36,822 nucleotides of DNA, from positions 1 through 36,822 of the forward strand of contig MUCT01000040.1 of assembly GCA_002816585.1 (NCBI GenBank), written 5' to 3'. The notes under the pieces are model-generated. The model saw nothing but the letters and a program-made list of their open reading frames with translations, ran no database searches and was not told the DNA's origin. A program made the translations under genes and the position numbers. Below are positions 16,421 to 25,698 of this stretch, piece by piece. The DNA comes from SAR202 cluster bacterium Io17-Chloro-G6 (GTDB taxonomy: Bacteria; Chloroflexota; Dehalococcoidia; UBA3495). The stretch's first letter is position 1; every line of letters begins with the position of its first letter.

Positions 16421-17179
16421 ATGCCTGACTTGGTCGTCGCTGGAAACTGGAAAATGAACACCACCGTTTCGGAGGCCGCTGCCCTGGCCGCCGGTGTTAG
16501 GGACGGCGCCGCCGCCGTAGCGGGCGTGGAGCTGGTGCTCTGTCCGCCCTTCGTTTCCCTCGCTGCCGTGAGAGACGCCGTTGCAGGTTCGTCGGTCAAG
16601 GTTGGCGCTCAAAACATGCACTTTCAGGAATCAGGGGCCTTCACCGGCGAAGTATCGCCAGCCATGCTCCAAGGCCTCTGCGATTACGTGATCATTGGCC
16701 ACTCGGAACGCCGTCAGATGTTCGGAGAGACGGACGAATCGGTCAACAGTAAGGTCAAGGCGGCCCAGGCGGCAGGGCTAAAGCCAATAATGTGCGTTGG
16801 CGAATCTTTGGAGCAGAGAGAACAGGGCAAAGCTTCGGACATTATCGGTTCTCAGGTCCGTGCGGGGCTGGAAGGGGTCAGTGACGCCTCTGATTTGATA
16901 GTCGCCTATGAGCCCATCTGGGCCATCGGCACCGGCCAGGCCGCCACGCCCGAAACCGCCGCGGAGATCATGGGCGGGGCTATCTTCGAGACCCTGAGAC
17001 GCATTTTCGCGTCCGCCGCCGACAACGTTCCTTTGCTCTACGGAGGAAGCATGAATGGTGGCAATGCCGGCGAATTCGCCGCCCAAAACTGCATCCATGG
17101 AGGGCTGGTAGGCGGGGCCGCACTGCAAGCCGACCAGTTCCTCCAGGTGGCCGCCGCCGTCGCCGCCGCCAAGGGTTAA
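16421..17179 (+). CDS. tpiA: Triosephosphate isomerase
   Basis: Interconverts dihydroxyacetone phosphate and glyceraldehyde 3-phosphate. The 252-residue TIM barrel has AGNWKMN (Asn9, Lys11), catalytic His94 in IIGHSERR, catalytic Glu164 in AYEPIWAIGTG, the flexible loop and the phosphate-binding YGGSMN and LVGGAAL segments. GGAG lies eight bases before the ATG. Gap to apgM is 95 bases; the next gene starts 19 bases downstream. Confidence 0.97.
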   Translation: MPDLVVAGNWKMNTTVSEAAALAAGVRDGAAAVAGVELVLCPPFVSLAAVRDAVAGSSVKVGAQNMHFQESGAFTGEVSPAMLQGLCDYVIIGHSERRQMFGETDESVNSKVKAAQAAGLKPIMCVGESLEQREQGKASDIIGSQVRAGLEGVSDASDLIVAYEPIWAIGTGQAATPETAAEIMGGAIFETLRRIFASAADNVPLLYGGSMNGGNAGEFAAQNCIHGGLVGGAALQADQFLQVAAAVAAAKG

Positions 17180-17198
17180 GCCGGTCGAGAGATGATTT

Positions 17199-17471
17199 GT
17201 GCCCATTAGCCGGGAGGAGCTTGAGGAAGGTAGCATCGATCTGACTGTTCCCATTGTTGGAATACTTACAAGTAGACCGGATCTCGGGTTTAGTGCTCAT
17301 GAGATTCAACAGTTGCTTTTGGAGACAGATGGACGCAACGCACCGATAGCCGAGGTGGAACGGGCGCTGGAAATCCTCGTCGAACGCGATAGGGTCCAGA
17401 TGGGGGCGATAGGAGACCAGCAATGGTATACTGTAGTGCAACGAAGATTAGGATTTCGAACGGAACAATAG
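17199..17471 (+). CDS. Small winged-helix-like protein, first of tandem pair
   Basis: 90 residues from GTG. It begins MPISREELEEG. A helix follows (VPIVGILTSRPDLGFSAHEIQQLLLE) and then AEVERALEILVERDRVQMGAIGDQQWYTV, the layout of a winged helix: helix-helix-helix and then a beta wing ending in a Trp-Tyr strand. The next gene has the same opening (MPISK) and the same layout, so the two are tandem paralogs. They lie between tpiA and miaA. DNA or protein binding is a reasonable guess from the fold pattern only. Confidence 0.7.
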   Translation: MPISREELEEGSIDLTVPIVGILTSRPDLGFSAHEIQQLLLETDGRNAPIAEVERALEILVERDRVQMGAIGDQQWYTVVQRRLGFRTEQ

Positions 17472-17473
17472 GA

Positions 17474-17776
17474 ATGCCGATATCCAAGCGGCAGCTTGAA
17501 TTAGGAATTGACTCCGAGGCCGAAGAGTGGATGCGCCAAGCTTATCACCTGCTGGCGGAAAATCGCGATTTGGCTTACTCGACCTGGGAACTACATGAAG
17601 CAGTTTTAGGCACCGCACCATTCCCGGATGCCAAGTCGCAGAAATTCGCGGGCGTGCTCGACATATTGGCCGAGACCGGCGCCGCGGATAAGGGCGTAGT
17701 AGATGAAACTGACTATTACATCTTTAGACACGCGATCGACACTAATACCTGGGAGCGCGACCTCTCCAAAGTCTAA
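17474..17776 (+). CDS. Small winged-helix-like protein, second of tandem pair
   Basis: 100 residues beginning MPISKRQLELGID, two bases after the stop of its paralog. It carries a helical segment (AYHLLAENRDLAYSTWELHEAVLG), then KFAGVLDILAETGAADKG and a closing DYYIF strand, matching the plan of the previous gene (helix, helix, wing). I start it at ATG 17474; an open frame back to 17423 overlaps the first gene and adds unrelated residues. Function unknown. Confidence 0.7.
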   Translation: MPISKRQLELGIDSEAEEWMRQAYHLLAENRDLAYSTWELHEAVLGTAPFPDAKSQKFAGVLDILAETGAADKGVVDETDYYIFRHAIDTNTWERDLSKV

Positions 17777-17806
17777 TTACTAGCGCTCCAGCCCTCCGCC
17801 CTCAGC

Positions 17807-18757
17807 GTGTCACGAAACACCTCACCCTTGATCGCCATCGTAGGCCCCACCGCCGTGGGCAAGACCAGCCTGGCCGTTGATCTTTGCCAGCGCTTCAGCG
17901 GCGAAGTCATTAACGCCGACAGCCGACAGGCCTACCGGGGCATGGAGATCGGCACCGCCAAGCCCACTCCGGAAGAAATCTCCAAGGCTCCCCACCATCT
18001 GCTGGACCTGTTGGTACCCTCCGAACATTTCGGCTTGGGGGCGTTCATTCCATTGGCCCAAGAAGCCGCGGCAGACATCGCGGCCCCGGGTAAACTACCC
18101 ATCCTGGCTGGAGGCACCGGCCAGTACATCTGGGCCATGCTGGAGGGGCAGACGGTACCCGCTGTTCCGCCTAATCCGGAGCTGCGGGCCTCCCTTGAGC
18201 AAGTCGCGGTGGAAGAAGGGTCCCAAGTCCTGCATGACCGGTTGCGGCAGATCGACCCGGACCGGGCCGACGCACTGGACCACCGGAATGTGCGGCGGGT
18301 GGTGCGCGCCTTGGAGATCTACCACGCCACCAGCGTTAGGCCTTCCGAGATAACCAACCACTCCGCCACAACCGGCAATTACCTGGCTATAGGCCTGACT
18401 ATGGAACGCAAGGCCCTCTACCAGCGCATCGACGACCGAATTGACATAATGATGGAGGACGGTTTCCTTGCTGAGGTTGAGCGGCTAGCCCAGTCTGGCT
18501 ACCCCATGGGCCAGGGAGGGCTGGATAGCCCCGGCTACCGGGAGTTAGGCCTTTACTTGGAGGGGGAGTTGTCGCTGGATGAAGCCGTCGCCCGGACCAA
18601 GACTCAGACCCACCGGTTGGCCAGGCGGCAGTACACCTGGTTCAAGCTGTCCGACCCTCGGATAAAATGGCTGGACGCCGCTGATCCGGGAGTGGTGGAG
18701 CAGGCCGCCGAACTGGTCTCAGAGTACCTGGCCGAAGCCCAGCCTGTGATACAATGA
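17807..18757 (+). CDS. miaA: tRNA dimethylallyltransferase
   Basis: Transfers a dimethylallyl group to N6 of A37 in tRNAs reading UNN codons. The 316-residue protein has the P-loop GPTAVGKTS (residues 13-21), INADSRQAYRGMEIGTAKP with the catalytic Asp, LAGGTGQYI and the RRVVRALEIY motif. It also has the C-terminal GYRELG and RLARRQYTWFK tRNA-contact region. It starts with GTG and has no clear ribosome-binding site. It uses dimethylallyl diphosphate, as does the isoprenoid theme elsewhere in the window, but no physical linkage is implied. Confidence 0.95.
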   Translation: MSRNTSPLIAIVGPTAVGKTSLAVDLCQRFSGEVINADSRQAYRGMEIGTAKPTPEEISKAPHHLLDLLVPSEHFGLGAFIPLAQEAAADIAAPGKLPILAGGTGQYIWAMLEGQTVPAVPPNPELRASLEQVAVEEGSQVLHDRLRQIDPDRADALDHRNVRRVVRALEIYHATSVRPSEITNHSATTGNYLAIGLTMERKALYQRIDDRIDIMMEDGFLAEVERLAQSGYPMGQGGLDSPGYRELGLYLEGELSLDEAVARTKTQTHRLARRQYTWFKLSDPRIKWLDAADPGVVEQAAELVSEYLAEAQPVIQ

Positions 18758-18784
18758 GCGTCCTGTCCCACTAGGAGCCCAGAC

Positions 18785-19636
18785 ATGAAATTCACCAAGA
18801 TGCACGGCGCCGGAAACGACTATATTTACGTCGATGCCCGTTCCGGGGACCGTGACTGGCCCGAGCTCTCCCGCCGGATGAGCGACCGCCACTTTGGTGT
18901 GGGCGGCGACGGTTTGATATTGATCAAGGACTCCGACGTGGCCGACCTCAAGATGAGCATGTTCAACGCCGATGGCTCAGAAGCGGAGATGTGCGGCAAC
19001 GGTATCCGTTGCTTCACCAAGTACGCCGTCGACCGCGGCATCGTTTCGTCATCGGCCGCGTCGGTCAGCGTGGAGACGCTGGCTGGGATCCGAAGCATCG
19101 TGCCGAAGTTCCAAGAGGGCCAGGTTACGGGAGCCAGGGTATCCATGGGCTCGCCCATCTTGGCCCCGGCAGATGTCCCGGTGGCGCTGGAACCGGCCGG
19201 CGAATACGGACCGGGCCCGGTCCTGAATTATCCGTTCAAGATGGACGGACACGACCTACCCTTCAATTTTGTATCCATGGGCAATCCCCACGCCGTCGCC
19301 TTCATCGACATGCCGGTAGCCGATTTCCCGTTGCACTTTATTGGGCCCAAGGTGGAACACCATTCCATATTTCCCAATCGGGTGAATTTTGAGATCGTCA
19401 ATATCGACAGTCCCACCCATCTGACCGCACGGGTCTGGGAGAGGGGCTCGGGCGAGACATTGGCCTGCGGCACCGGGGCCTGCGGCATCGCCGTGGCAGC
19501 CATACTCTGTGGGCACAGCCACGACACCGTAGACATAACTCTGCCAGGAGGCACCCTCAAGGTAGACTGGGACGGCGCGGGAGAGGTCTACTTGGAAGGC
19601 CCAGCAGAGGAAGTATTTAGCGGGGAATGGACATGA
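18785..19636 (+). CDS. dapF: Diaminopimelate epimerase
   Basis: Converts LL- to meso-diaminopimelate using two cysteines as acid and base. The 283-residue protein has HGAGNDYIYVD, the first catalytic Cys70 in EMCGNGIRC, GNPHAVAF and the second catalytic Cys228 in LACGTGACG. ATG at 18785 follows AGGAG by eight bases. Its stop overlaps the hicB start (ATGA). Together with dapL two genes downstream it outlines the aminotransferase branch of lysine and cell-wall precursor synthesis. Confidence 0.96.
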   Translation: MKFTKMHGAGNDYIYVDARSGDRDWPELSRRMSDRHFGVGGDGLILIKDSDVADLKMSMFNADGSEAEMCGNGIRCFTKYAVDRGIVSSSAASVSVETLAGIRSIVPKFQEGQVTGARVSMGSPILAPADVPVALEPAGEYGPGPVLNYPFKMDGHDLPFNFVSMGNPHAVAFIDMPVADFPLHFIGPKVEHHSIFPNRVNFEIVNIDSPTHLTARVWERGSGETLACGTGACGIAVAAILCGHSHDTVDITLPGGTLKVDWDGAGEVYLEGPAEEVFSGEWT

Positions 19637-19896
19637 AACTGTATAAACTCCCGCTAGTTATTTATGAGCCCAGCTCACAGACCGAAAACAAATATATGGC
19701 AGAAGTCCCAGTTCTTCCTGGTTGCCGTGCATGGGGGGATTCTCCCACAGAGGTGATGGAGAATCTCCAGAGCGTGGCGGCAGGGTTCATCGAGTCTTAC
19801 AGGTCGAGCGGAGACTCCCTTCCTCCGGAAGTTGAGGCGAAGTCGTCTGAGCCTTCCGGTACCGCGACCCCCGGAGATTTCACGGTTGCGGTTTGA
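19633..19896 (+). CDS. hicB: HicB-like antitoxin
   Basis: 87 residues starting MKLYKLPLVIYEP. It has the partial RNase-H-like HicB fold signature: YMAEVPVLPGCRAWGDSPTE followed by a helix (VMENLQSVAAGFIESY). The C-terminal tail is short and disordered and has no ribbon-helix-helix or HTH DNA-binding domain. It overlaps dapF by ATGA and is followed by hicA with a four-base overlap, so it is translated before its toxin. In TA systems HicB neutralises HicA. The HicB-like fold is also found in stand-alone proteins, but the adjacent HicA makes the call firm. Confidence 0.85.
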   Translation: MKLYKLPLVIYEPSSQTENKYMAEVPVLPGCRAWGDSPTEVMENLQSVAAGFIESYRSSGDSLPPEVEAKSSEPSGTATPGDFTVAV

Positions 19897-20102
19897 CCTA
19901 CCGCGAACTCACACAAAAATTACGTCGCTTAGGATGTGAATTAGACCGAATGGCAAGAGGCGACCACGAAATCTGGATCAATCCGGCCAACCGGCAAAGG
20001 ACCACCGTACCCAATTGGAGGGGCCGTGATCTCAGGCCGGGTACGATCAGCGCGATATTGCGCGACCTGGGCATTTCTAGAAGTGATTTCGAACGCTCAT
20101 AA
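19893..20102 (+). CDS. hicA: HicA-like mRNA-interferase toxin
   Basis: 69 residues with the dsRBD-like HicA fold: LTQKLRRLGCELDRMARGDHEIW, where His25 matches the active-site histidine of the GSHH motif. A wing (RTTVPNW) and the C-terminal GTISAILRDLGIS helix follow. The start is a TTG overlapping the hicB stop (TTGA). HicA cleaves mRNA when not bound by HicB. The order antitoxin-toxin is the reverse of the classic hicAB order but common for short HicB forms. In this position it is embedded in a housekeeping operon. Confidence 0.85.
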   Translation: MTYRELTQKLRRLGCELDRMARGDHEIWINPANRQRTTVPNWRGRDLRPGTISAILRDLGISRSDFERS

Positions 20103-20146
20103 GACTAACCTCTGGAATTGGACACGGAGATTCTGAAGTCGATATT

Positions 20147-21325
20147 ATGAAATTTTCAGACCGTCTGGGCAAATTGGCTCCCTACCCATTTGTTGAGATC
20201 TCGCGGATTATCGCTGAGAAGCGGGCCGCGGGGGCCGATGTGGTCACATTTGGAATCGGGGACCCGGACATACCGACCCCCCAGCCGATCATCGACCGGC
20301 TGATGTCCGCGTCCCAACACGCGCCTAACCACCGCTATCCCGAGACCGACGGCCTGCCCGAGATGCGAAGGGCCTTCGCTCAGTGGTACGACACCCGGTT
20401 CAACGTGAAGCTGGACCCAGATACCGAGGTGCTACCGCTGATCGGCGCCAAAGAGGGCATCGGCCATGCGGCTTTCTGCTTCTTGGACCCCGGCGACATC
20501 GCCCTGATCCCCGACCCGGCCTACCCGGTGTACGGCGTTGGGACCATGTTCGCGGGTGCGGAGAGCCATATCATGCCGCTTTACGAGAAGAACGGCTGGT
20601 TGCCGGAGCTCGACGCCATCCCCGCCGAAGTGGCCCGCGCTGCCAAGCTGATGTGGCTCAACTACCCCAACAACCCGACCAGCGCCGTGGCCGGTGAAGA
20701 GGACTTCATCTCGGCCATCGCGTTCTGTAGAGAAAATGACATCGCCCTGCTCCACGACGCCGCCTACAGCGAGATCGGCTACGATGGGTACACGCCAATT
20801 AGCTACCTGCAGGTGGCCGGTTCCAAGGACATCGGGCTGGAATTCCACTCTCTGTCCAAGACCTACAACATGACCGGTTGGCGCATCGGCATGGCCGTGG
20901 GCAACGCTGACATGATCAAGGCCCTGTTCCAGATCAAAGCCAACCTGGATTCAGGGGTTCCTCAAGCCGTTCAAGAGATGGCCATGGAGGCTTTGACCGG
21001 TCCCCAGGACTGCGTGGCGGATAACGTGGATGCCTACACCCGACGCCGCGACCGGGTGGTCAAAGCGGTCAAGGCCATGGGCATGAACGTAGCAGTTCCC
21101 CGGGCCAGCTTGTACATCTGGGCCAGGATACCTAAGGGTTACACTTCAGCGGAGATGGCTCAGCTCCTTTTGGAGGAATTGGACGTTGTAGTAACGCCCG
21201 GTTCCAGCTATGGTAAATATGGCGAGGGTTACATCCGCCTGTCCTTGACCACTCCGGACGAGCAGATTGAAAAGGGCTGCCAACGGTTGGAGTCCTGGAA
21301 CATTCCCCCGCCCAAGAGTAAATAA
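20147..21325 (+). CDS. dapL: LL-diaminopimelate aminotransferase-like class I/II aminotransferase
   Basis: A PLP enzyme of 392 residues. Markers are FGIGDPDIPTP at the N-terminus, LIGAKEGIGH, NYPNNPTS (172-179), DAAYSEI and the Schiff-base Lys238 in HSLSKTYNMTGWRIG, plus the C-terminal YIRLSL arginine. This pattern matches the DapL2-type LL-DAP aminotransferases, which convert tetrahydrodipicolinate directly to LL-DAP. The nearby dapF, the next enzyme, supports that role over a general aspartate or alanine aminotransferase. ATG at 20147, 44 bases after hicA. Confidence 0.85.
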   Translation: MKFSDRLGKLAPYPFVEISRIIAEKRAAGADVVTFGIGDPDIPTPQPIIDRLMSASQHAPNHRYPETDGLPEMRRAFAQWYDTRFNVKLDPDTEVLPLIGAKEGIGHAAFCFLDPGDIALIPDPAYPVYGVGTMFAGAESHIMPLYEKNGWLPELDAIPAEVARAAKLMWLNYPNNPTSAVAGEEDFISAIAFCRENDIALLHDAAYSEIGYDGYTPISYLQVAGSKDIGLEFHSLSKTYNMTGWRIGMAVGNADMIKALFQIKANLDSGVPQAVQEMAMEALTGPQDCVADNVDAYTRRRDRVVKAVKAMGMNVAVPRASLYIWARIPKGYTSAEMAQLLLEELDVVVTPGSSYGKYGEGYIRLSLTTPDEQIEKGCQRLESWNIPPPKSK

Positions 21326-21434
21326 GACGCTAAACGACCAGTGAGTAGAGTCCATAAGTAAACGCTCCTCAGGTAAACGTTCCTCGATACCGGTAGAGCC
21401 CGAACCGGAAAGGGCGGTCCTTGTCGCGCTGGAG

Positions 21435-22559
21435 TTGAACCGCCGCGACCACCTGTGGTCTTTGGAAGACACCCTGGCTGAACTGGAGTACCTGGCCAAT
21501 ACCGCCGGAGCGCAGGTCGTTGGCAATGTTACCCAGCGGGCCAACCGCCTTGGACCCACCTACGTCGGCTCTGGCAAGGTCGATGAGATTCTTGAGATGG
21601 TGGAGGAACAGGAAGCTGAGACGGTCATCTTTGACGACGAACTCACCCCCGCCCAGCAGCGCAACCTGGAAAACGCCCTCGGCTGCAAGGTCATCGACCG
21701 TACCGCCCTGATCCTGGACGTATTCGGCCGCCACGCCTCGACTCACGAGGGCAAATTACAGGTGGAACTGGCCCAGCATGAATATCTGCTCCCCCGGTTG
21801 GCCGGTCAGTGGTCCCACCTGGAACGTCTGGGCGGCGGCATCGGCACCAGGGGCCCCGGCGAGACTCAGATTGAGACCGACCGCCGGTTAGTGCGCAACC
21901 GCTTGCAGAAGATCAAGTCCGAGCTTGCGGGCGTCCGCCGCCGCCGCAGCCTCCACATGGACCGACGCAAGAAATCCAGTATCCCCATGGCGACATTGGT
22001 GGGATACACCAACGCCGGAAAAAGCACCCTCTTCAACGCGCTGAGCAACGCCAAGGTAACCGCCGCCGACCAGTTGTTCTCGACCTTGGACCCAGTGACC
22101 CGGCGCATCAGGCTACCCTCCGGCGCGCCGCTGCTACTGAGCGACACGGTGGGATTCATTCAGAAACTGTCGCCCAGCGTGGTGGCGGCTTTCCGGGCCA
22201 CCCTCGAAGAACTGGCCGAGTCCAATATCCTCCTCCACGTCATCGACGTCACCCACCCCAAGGCCCCGGAGCAGACCAAGGTGGTGGAAAAAACTTTGAA
22301 GGACCTTGGTCTGGAGGACCGCCCCCGGTTGTTGGTGATGAACAAGATGGACCTGATGTCTAGCGGCCAAGCCGGGCAACCAGGCGACGGGGAAGCACGG
22401 CTCGGGTTGCCGGTCCATGAAGCGTCGTCCGGCGTATTGGTCTCAGCCGTCAAAGGGTGGAACCTAGACCACCTGCTTCGAGAGATTGAAGAATTGCTAA
22501 TCTCCATCGAGGGCCCATTGACGGTGGTCACTCCGGCGGGCAACGGCCGAGGACGTTAG
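21435..22559 (+). CDS. hflX: GTPase HflX
   Basis: A ribosome-associated GTPase that splits stalled ribosomes. It contains the N-terminal HflX domain ([13 protein letters not shown] and [14 protein letters not shown]), the Gly-rich linker [16 protein letters not shown]1 GYTNAGKST (190-198 from this start), G3 DTVGFI and G4 NKMD. The only canonical start is TTG at 21435, which would omit the conserved first strand [10 protein letters not shown] encoded just upstream in frame. The frame is open back to a stop before 21348, and the MSKR-like position there is an ATA (21354-21356). The true N-terminus therefore likely begins at about 21354. Nothing recognisable lies in the 284 bases after it. Confidence 0.93.
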   Translation: MNRRDHLWSLEDTLAELEYLANTAGAQVVGNVTQRANRLGPTYVGSGKVDEILEMVEEQEAETVIFDDELTPAQQRNLENALGCKVIDRTALILDVFGRHASTHEGKLQVELAQHEYLLPRLAGQWSHLERLGGGIGTRGPGETQIETDRRLVRNRLQKIKSELAGVRRRRSLHMDRRKKSSIPMATLVGYTNAGKSTLFNALSNAKVTAADQLFSTLDPVTRRIRLPSGAPLLLSDTVGFIQKLSPSVVAAFRATLEELAESNILLHVIDVTHPKAPEQTKVVEKTLKDLGLEDRPRLLVMNKMDLMSSGQAGQPGDGEARLGLPVHEASSGVLVSAVKGWNLDHLLREIEELLISIEGPLTVVTPAGNGRGR

Positions 22560-22843
22560 GACCGGGTTCCCCCGGACCAATCGCGGCCCGGGTGACATTA
22601 CCTCTCAGCCCACTACTTCTCTCTTCGTTAGCCTGCATCTCGTCTGGCTCGTCTGAAGCAAACGGTAGAAACATCTTTTGAAGTCTCCTGGAGGTCTGCC
22701 ATGTAATTCGGAATTCGTCGCATCGTGGTTATTGAAGTCATAACGAGTCACCAGCCTTGCAAATAAACAGGTTTTATTTAGCTAGCTTCGGTCTCTGATA
22801 TTGGATAAAATTATGGGCGATTCCACGGGTGCAGGATGGAACT

Positions 22844-23614
22844 ATGTTGCAATATGGTGTCAACGATGCGGCTTTATACGATTCTTATGCGACAGGCGTA
22901 AGAGGGGACGTTGAATTTCATGTCTCCATGGCACGATTGGCAAATGGTCCGGTGATTGAGATGGGTTGTGGTACAGGCCGCATCCTGATTCCAATCGCGA
23001 GTGAGGGAGTCGACATAACAGGGGTGGACCGAGAGCAGGCGATGCTGGATATCGCCGAACGAAAGGTGGCGGATGAAAAGCCCAAAGGCAAAGTTAAATT
23101 GATGAAGGGCGATTTGCGGACGTTTCGGTCAGAGGTTCCGTACTCGCTGATTATCGTGGCCTATAGGACGTTTCTTCACCTCACCGAGCCGGGTTCTATG
23201 CGGCAAGCGTTGAACACTATGCGCGAAAACCTTGCTCCGGATGGACGCCTGATCTTAAGTTTTTTCGACCCTAGTATTGAGTTCATGGTCGAATACATCG
23301 GACCCATTGAGGCAAACCCAATCAAAACTGTCCGTAGGTTCGACCACCCGGTTTCCGATCGACCTGTCGTAATGTCCAACCGGCGTAGCGTGAACCCTGA
23401 ATCGCAGCTCGTCACCACGGAGTCAATCTTCGAGGAAGTCGGTACACAAATCACTGTTGTTCCATTAACGCTGCGCTATGTGTTCCGGTACGAAATGGAG
23501 CATCTCTTGGAGCTTTGTGGATTGCAGCCTGAAGCCCTTTATGGTGATTTTAGTCGCGGCCCATACCGCTATGGCGGCGAGCAAATATGGGTGGCCAGAA
23601 AAATTGCAACATAG
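22844..23614 (+). CDS. Class I SAM-dependent methyltransferase
   Basis: A Rossmann-fold methyltransferase of 256 residues. Motif I is VIEMGCGTGRIL (residues 37-48), the acidic end of strand 2 is ITGVDREQAML, motif II is MKGDLRTF and motif III-like LAPDGRLILSFFDP follows. The start ATG at 22844 has AGGA at seven bases; a GTG at 22829 is less likely. The substrate is not predictable; related proteins act on small molecules. It lies alone in a low-density accessory stretch with AT-rich flanks, so horizontal acquisition is possible. Confidence 0.88.
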   Translation: MLQYGVNDAALYDSYATGVRGDVEFHVSMARLANGPVIEMGCGTGRILIPIASEGVDITGVDREQAMLDIAERKVADEKPKGKVKLMKGDLRTFRSEVPYSLIIVAYRTFLHLTEPGSMRQALNTMRENLAPDGRLILSFFDPSIEFMVEYIGPIEANPIKTVRRFDHPVSDRPVVMSNRRSVNPESQLVTTESIFEEVGTQITVVPLTLRYVFRYEMEHLLELCGLQPEALYGDFSRGPYRYGGEQIWVARKIAT

Positions 23615-24119
23615 AACAATATTCGATTTCCTGGGCATGATATGGCGTAGCGGGCTGGCCTTTCCGACGGACACAAAGGGGAATAGGACGAGGCTGTGGG
23701 CTCGGCAGGATTGCTGACCACGGGCGCATACGTTTTCTTGCCGGTATGGGGTCGTCGTCTATTTTGCGCGTCGTTTGGCCCGAGGCGCGTTCGCTGGATT
23801 GTTGCGGTTCATTTGGGTCCTTTTTGTTAAGTATTTCCTATAAAAATTGACGGGGTGTTTCCGGAGCCAACAGCGGAGGTCTTTCAACAGTGAAAAGCGG
23901 GCAAAATCTTGCCCTAGATGGCTCCGAAAGCGAGAGGTGTCCTAAAAACGGCGCTATGGGGCTCTCAGCGCTTGGACTATTCTGAAGTATATTGTGCAGG
24001 CTCAAAGACCCGCGATTGGGGGTTAAAAAGGTACAGGTTGGTTCGCACAACATATGTTATGTAATGTTTATGCGCCAGGCCCACTCAACATAAAGAAAAT
24101 CCCGTTCTGTGCGGTAATT
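23615..24119. other. 505-base stretch without a supported gene
   Basis: No convincing ORF, tRNA or rRNA is visible. The stretch contains an 8-bp inverted pair CGGAGCCA/TGGCTCCG about 60 bases apart and AT-rich patches. It may be decayed sequence between a methyltransferase and a convergent lipoprotein gene. Confidence 0.5.
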
Positions 24120-25589
24120 CTATCTTTGGTAGGTGACCGGTTCAACGAAGGCAAGAACGCCGGCGCAATCACCGTCCTGCCGTTCCACCAGCATCTCGGT
24201 GTCGCTGGTCATCGAGACGAGCAGCCGCCCCGGGAAAAGTTTTTGGGCCTGGCTCGACTGTTTGGTCGTTCCGCCTTGGAAGCAATACGTTGTTCCATCG
24301 GCCGTAACGGCGGAGAAATCCCGATTGGTTGATCCGCTGGGCTCCGGCTCGAAAAGCCAATTGCCGTGGCCGGTAAGGATCCCGCCAATCGATATCGTCG
24401 CCAGAGTCGGGTCGATATAATCGTGGAGCAGCCCCAGTTGTTGATTCCAGCCGACTGGAGATTCGGTACCTCCGGCATACCAGTTTCCCTGGGCAGTGCC
24501 GGGGATATCCTGCATGACCTCACCGCACAGCGGTTCTGCGGTTCTAAGCCGGTTGGCCCCGATGTCCCCAATACGAGCGAGTTGGGACTCCCGGACCTCT
24601 GGCGCGAAATCGTCGAACGGGCACGCGACCTTGAGCCGTAGCAGAGACTCCACTCTCCCACCCATTCGGGCGGGGTTGGCATAAGCCAGGGATGGTCCTG
24701 CCAGGTCGTAGGCTTCAAGGTCCATGGCGGAGCTCACCTTCCCACCGGTGGTGCCTATTACCGTTTCAACCGCCATGTCCAGATTCAGTTTCTTAACGCA
24801 AAGCCGGTTCTGGGTCGTGCCGCCTCCATACTCTGTGCAACTTTGGGCTTCCGTGGCGTCAAACAACTGTTGCAACTGCGCGTTCATAGTGCTCACGTGC
24901 AGGAGCTTGTACATGCGGCCCTGACAGGGCGCAAATGTTATCTCGTAATCGGTGTAATCCCCTTGGGGGCCTCCCATCGATTCGGAGGAATCCACTCCCA
25001 GTATCCGGATATCGGCCGGGGCTCTGACGTCGGCGATCGCCGGTGATCCGTAGCCTCCGGATGGGGAAATTTCCCTTACCAATTGGTAGTAGACGTGGGA
25101 GGAGGGCAAGACCCACTGTGGTGTTGTCAGCAGGCCCAACGGAAGGATCATCTCATAGGCGTCGTCGGCCAAGGGCGCAATCGTAAGCTGGGTGCTTGCG
25201 CTGCATTCGGGCAGGCTCAGCAGGCCGGGGTACGCATTACCGATTTCCTCTTGGAACGACGAAATGCTCCCTTGGGCGAGCGTACCAGAATCCTGGCCAG
25301 AATCCCCAAAGGACTCATTTCCAGGTGGGGTCGTCGTCGGCTCCAGCCGCCCCTGTATGGCAGGCGTGGACCCTCGTTGCTGATCCCCATCGTCTTGGGG
25401 CGTAGCCGTCGGTTCCAGTCGCTGCTGAGATGAGCCGCTAGACCCTGAAGCCTCCGTCTGTCCGACCTGATTCCTTGCAGCCGTCGACTCATGCTGTTGG
25501 CTAGTTTCGGTGGGAGCGCCCGAAGCACTGCAGGCCAGACCCAGGAGCACCGCCGCGACGCCGGCCGTTATCCAGATCGTCTTGTACAT
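24120..25589 (-). CDS. Secreted lipoprotein of unknown function
   Basis: A 489-residue protein. A signal peptide of the lipoprotein type (VAAVLLGLAC, lipobox Leu-Ala-Cys near residue 20) is followed by a low-complexity Ser/Thr/Gln/Pro linker of about 90 residues. The linker holds two copies of RLEPTxTP. A folded domain with several cysteines follows (PECSAS, APCQGRMY, QSCTEY, LCVKKL, VACPFDD, EPLCGE, YCFQGG, GDCAGV), which could form disulphides outside the cell. Asp/Gly-rich loops occur, but I recognise no enzyme motif. ATG at 25589 has AGG three bases upstream. The promoter region upstream is AT-rich (TATTAT near 25640). Function unknown. Confidence 0.8.
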   Translation of the reverse strand: MYKTIWITAGVAAVLLGLACSASGAPTETSQQHESTAARNQVGQTEASGSSGSSQQRLEPTATPQDDGDQQRGSTPAIQGRLEPTTTPPGNESFGDSGQDSGTLAQGSISSFQEEIGNAYPGLLSLPECSASTQLTIAPLADDAYEMILPLGLLTTPQWVLPSSHVYYQLVREISPSGGYGSPAIADVRAPADIRILGVDSSESMGGPQGDYTDYEITFAPCQGRMYKLLHVSTMNAQLQQLFDATEAQSCTEYGGGTTQNRLCVKKLNLDMAVETVIGTTGGKVSSAMDLEAYDLAGPSLAYANPARMGGRVESLLRLKVACPFDDFAPEVRESQLARIGDIGANRLRTAEPLCGEVMQDIPGTAQGNWYAGGTESPVGWNQQLGLLHDYIDPTLATISIGGILTGHGNWLFEPEPSGSTNRDFSAVTADGTTYCFQGGTTKQSSQAQKLFPGRLLVSMTSDTEMLVERQDGDCAGVLAFVEPVTYQR

Positions 25590-25698
25590 GAACCTAATTT
25601 TATCGGCAGGAATTTTCTAATGCGTGCCGTTTTGAACCTATAATATTTATGTAAAGTAATTATTGGCGCTTGCGCGACTTTCTAGCCTCTCTGTCTAG

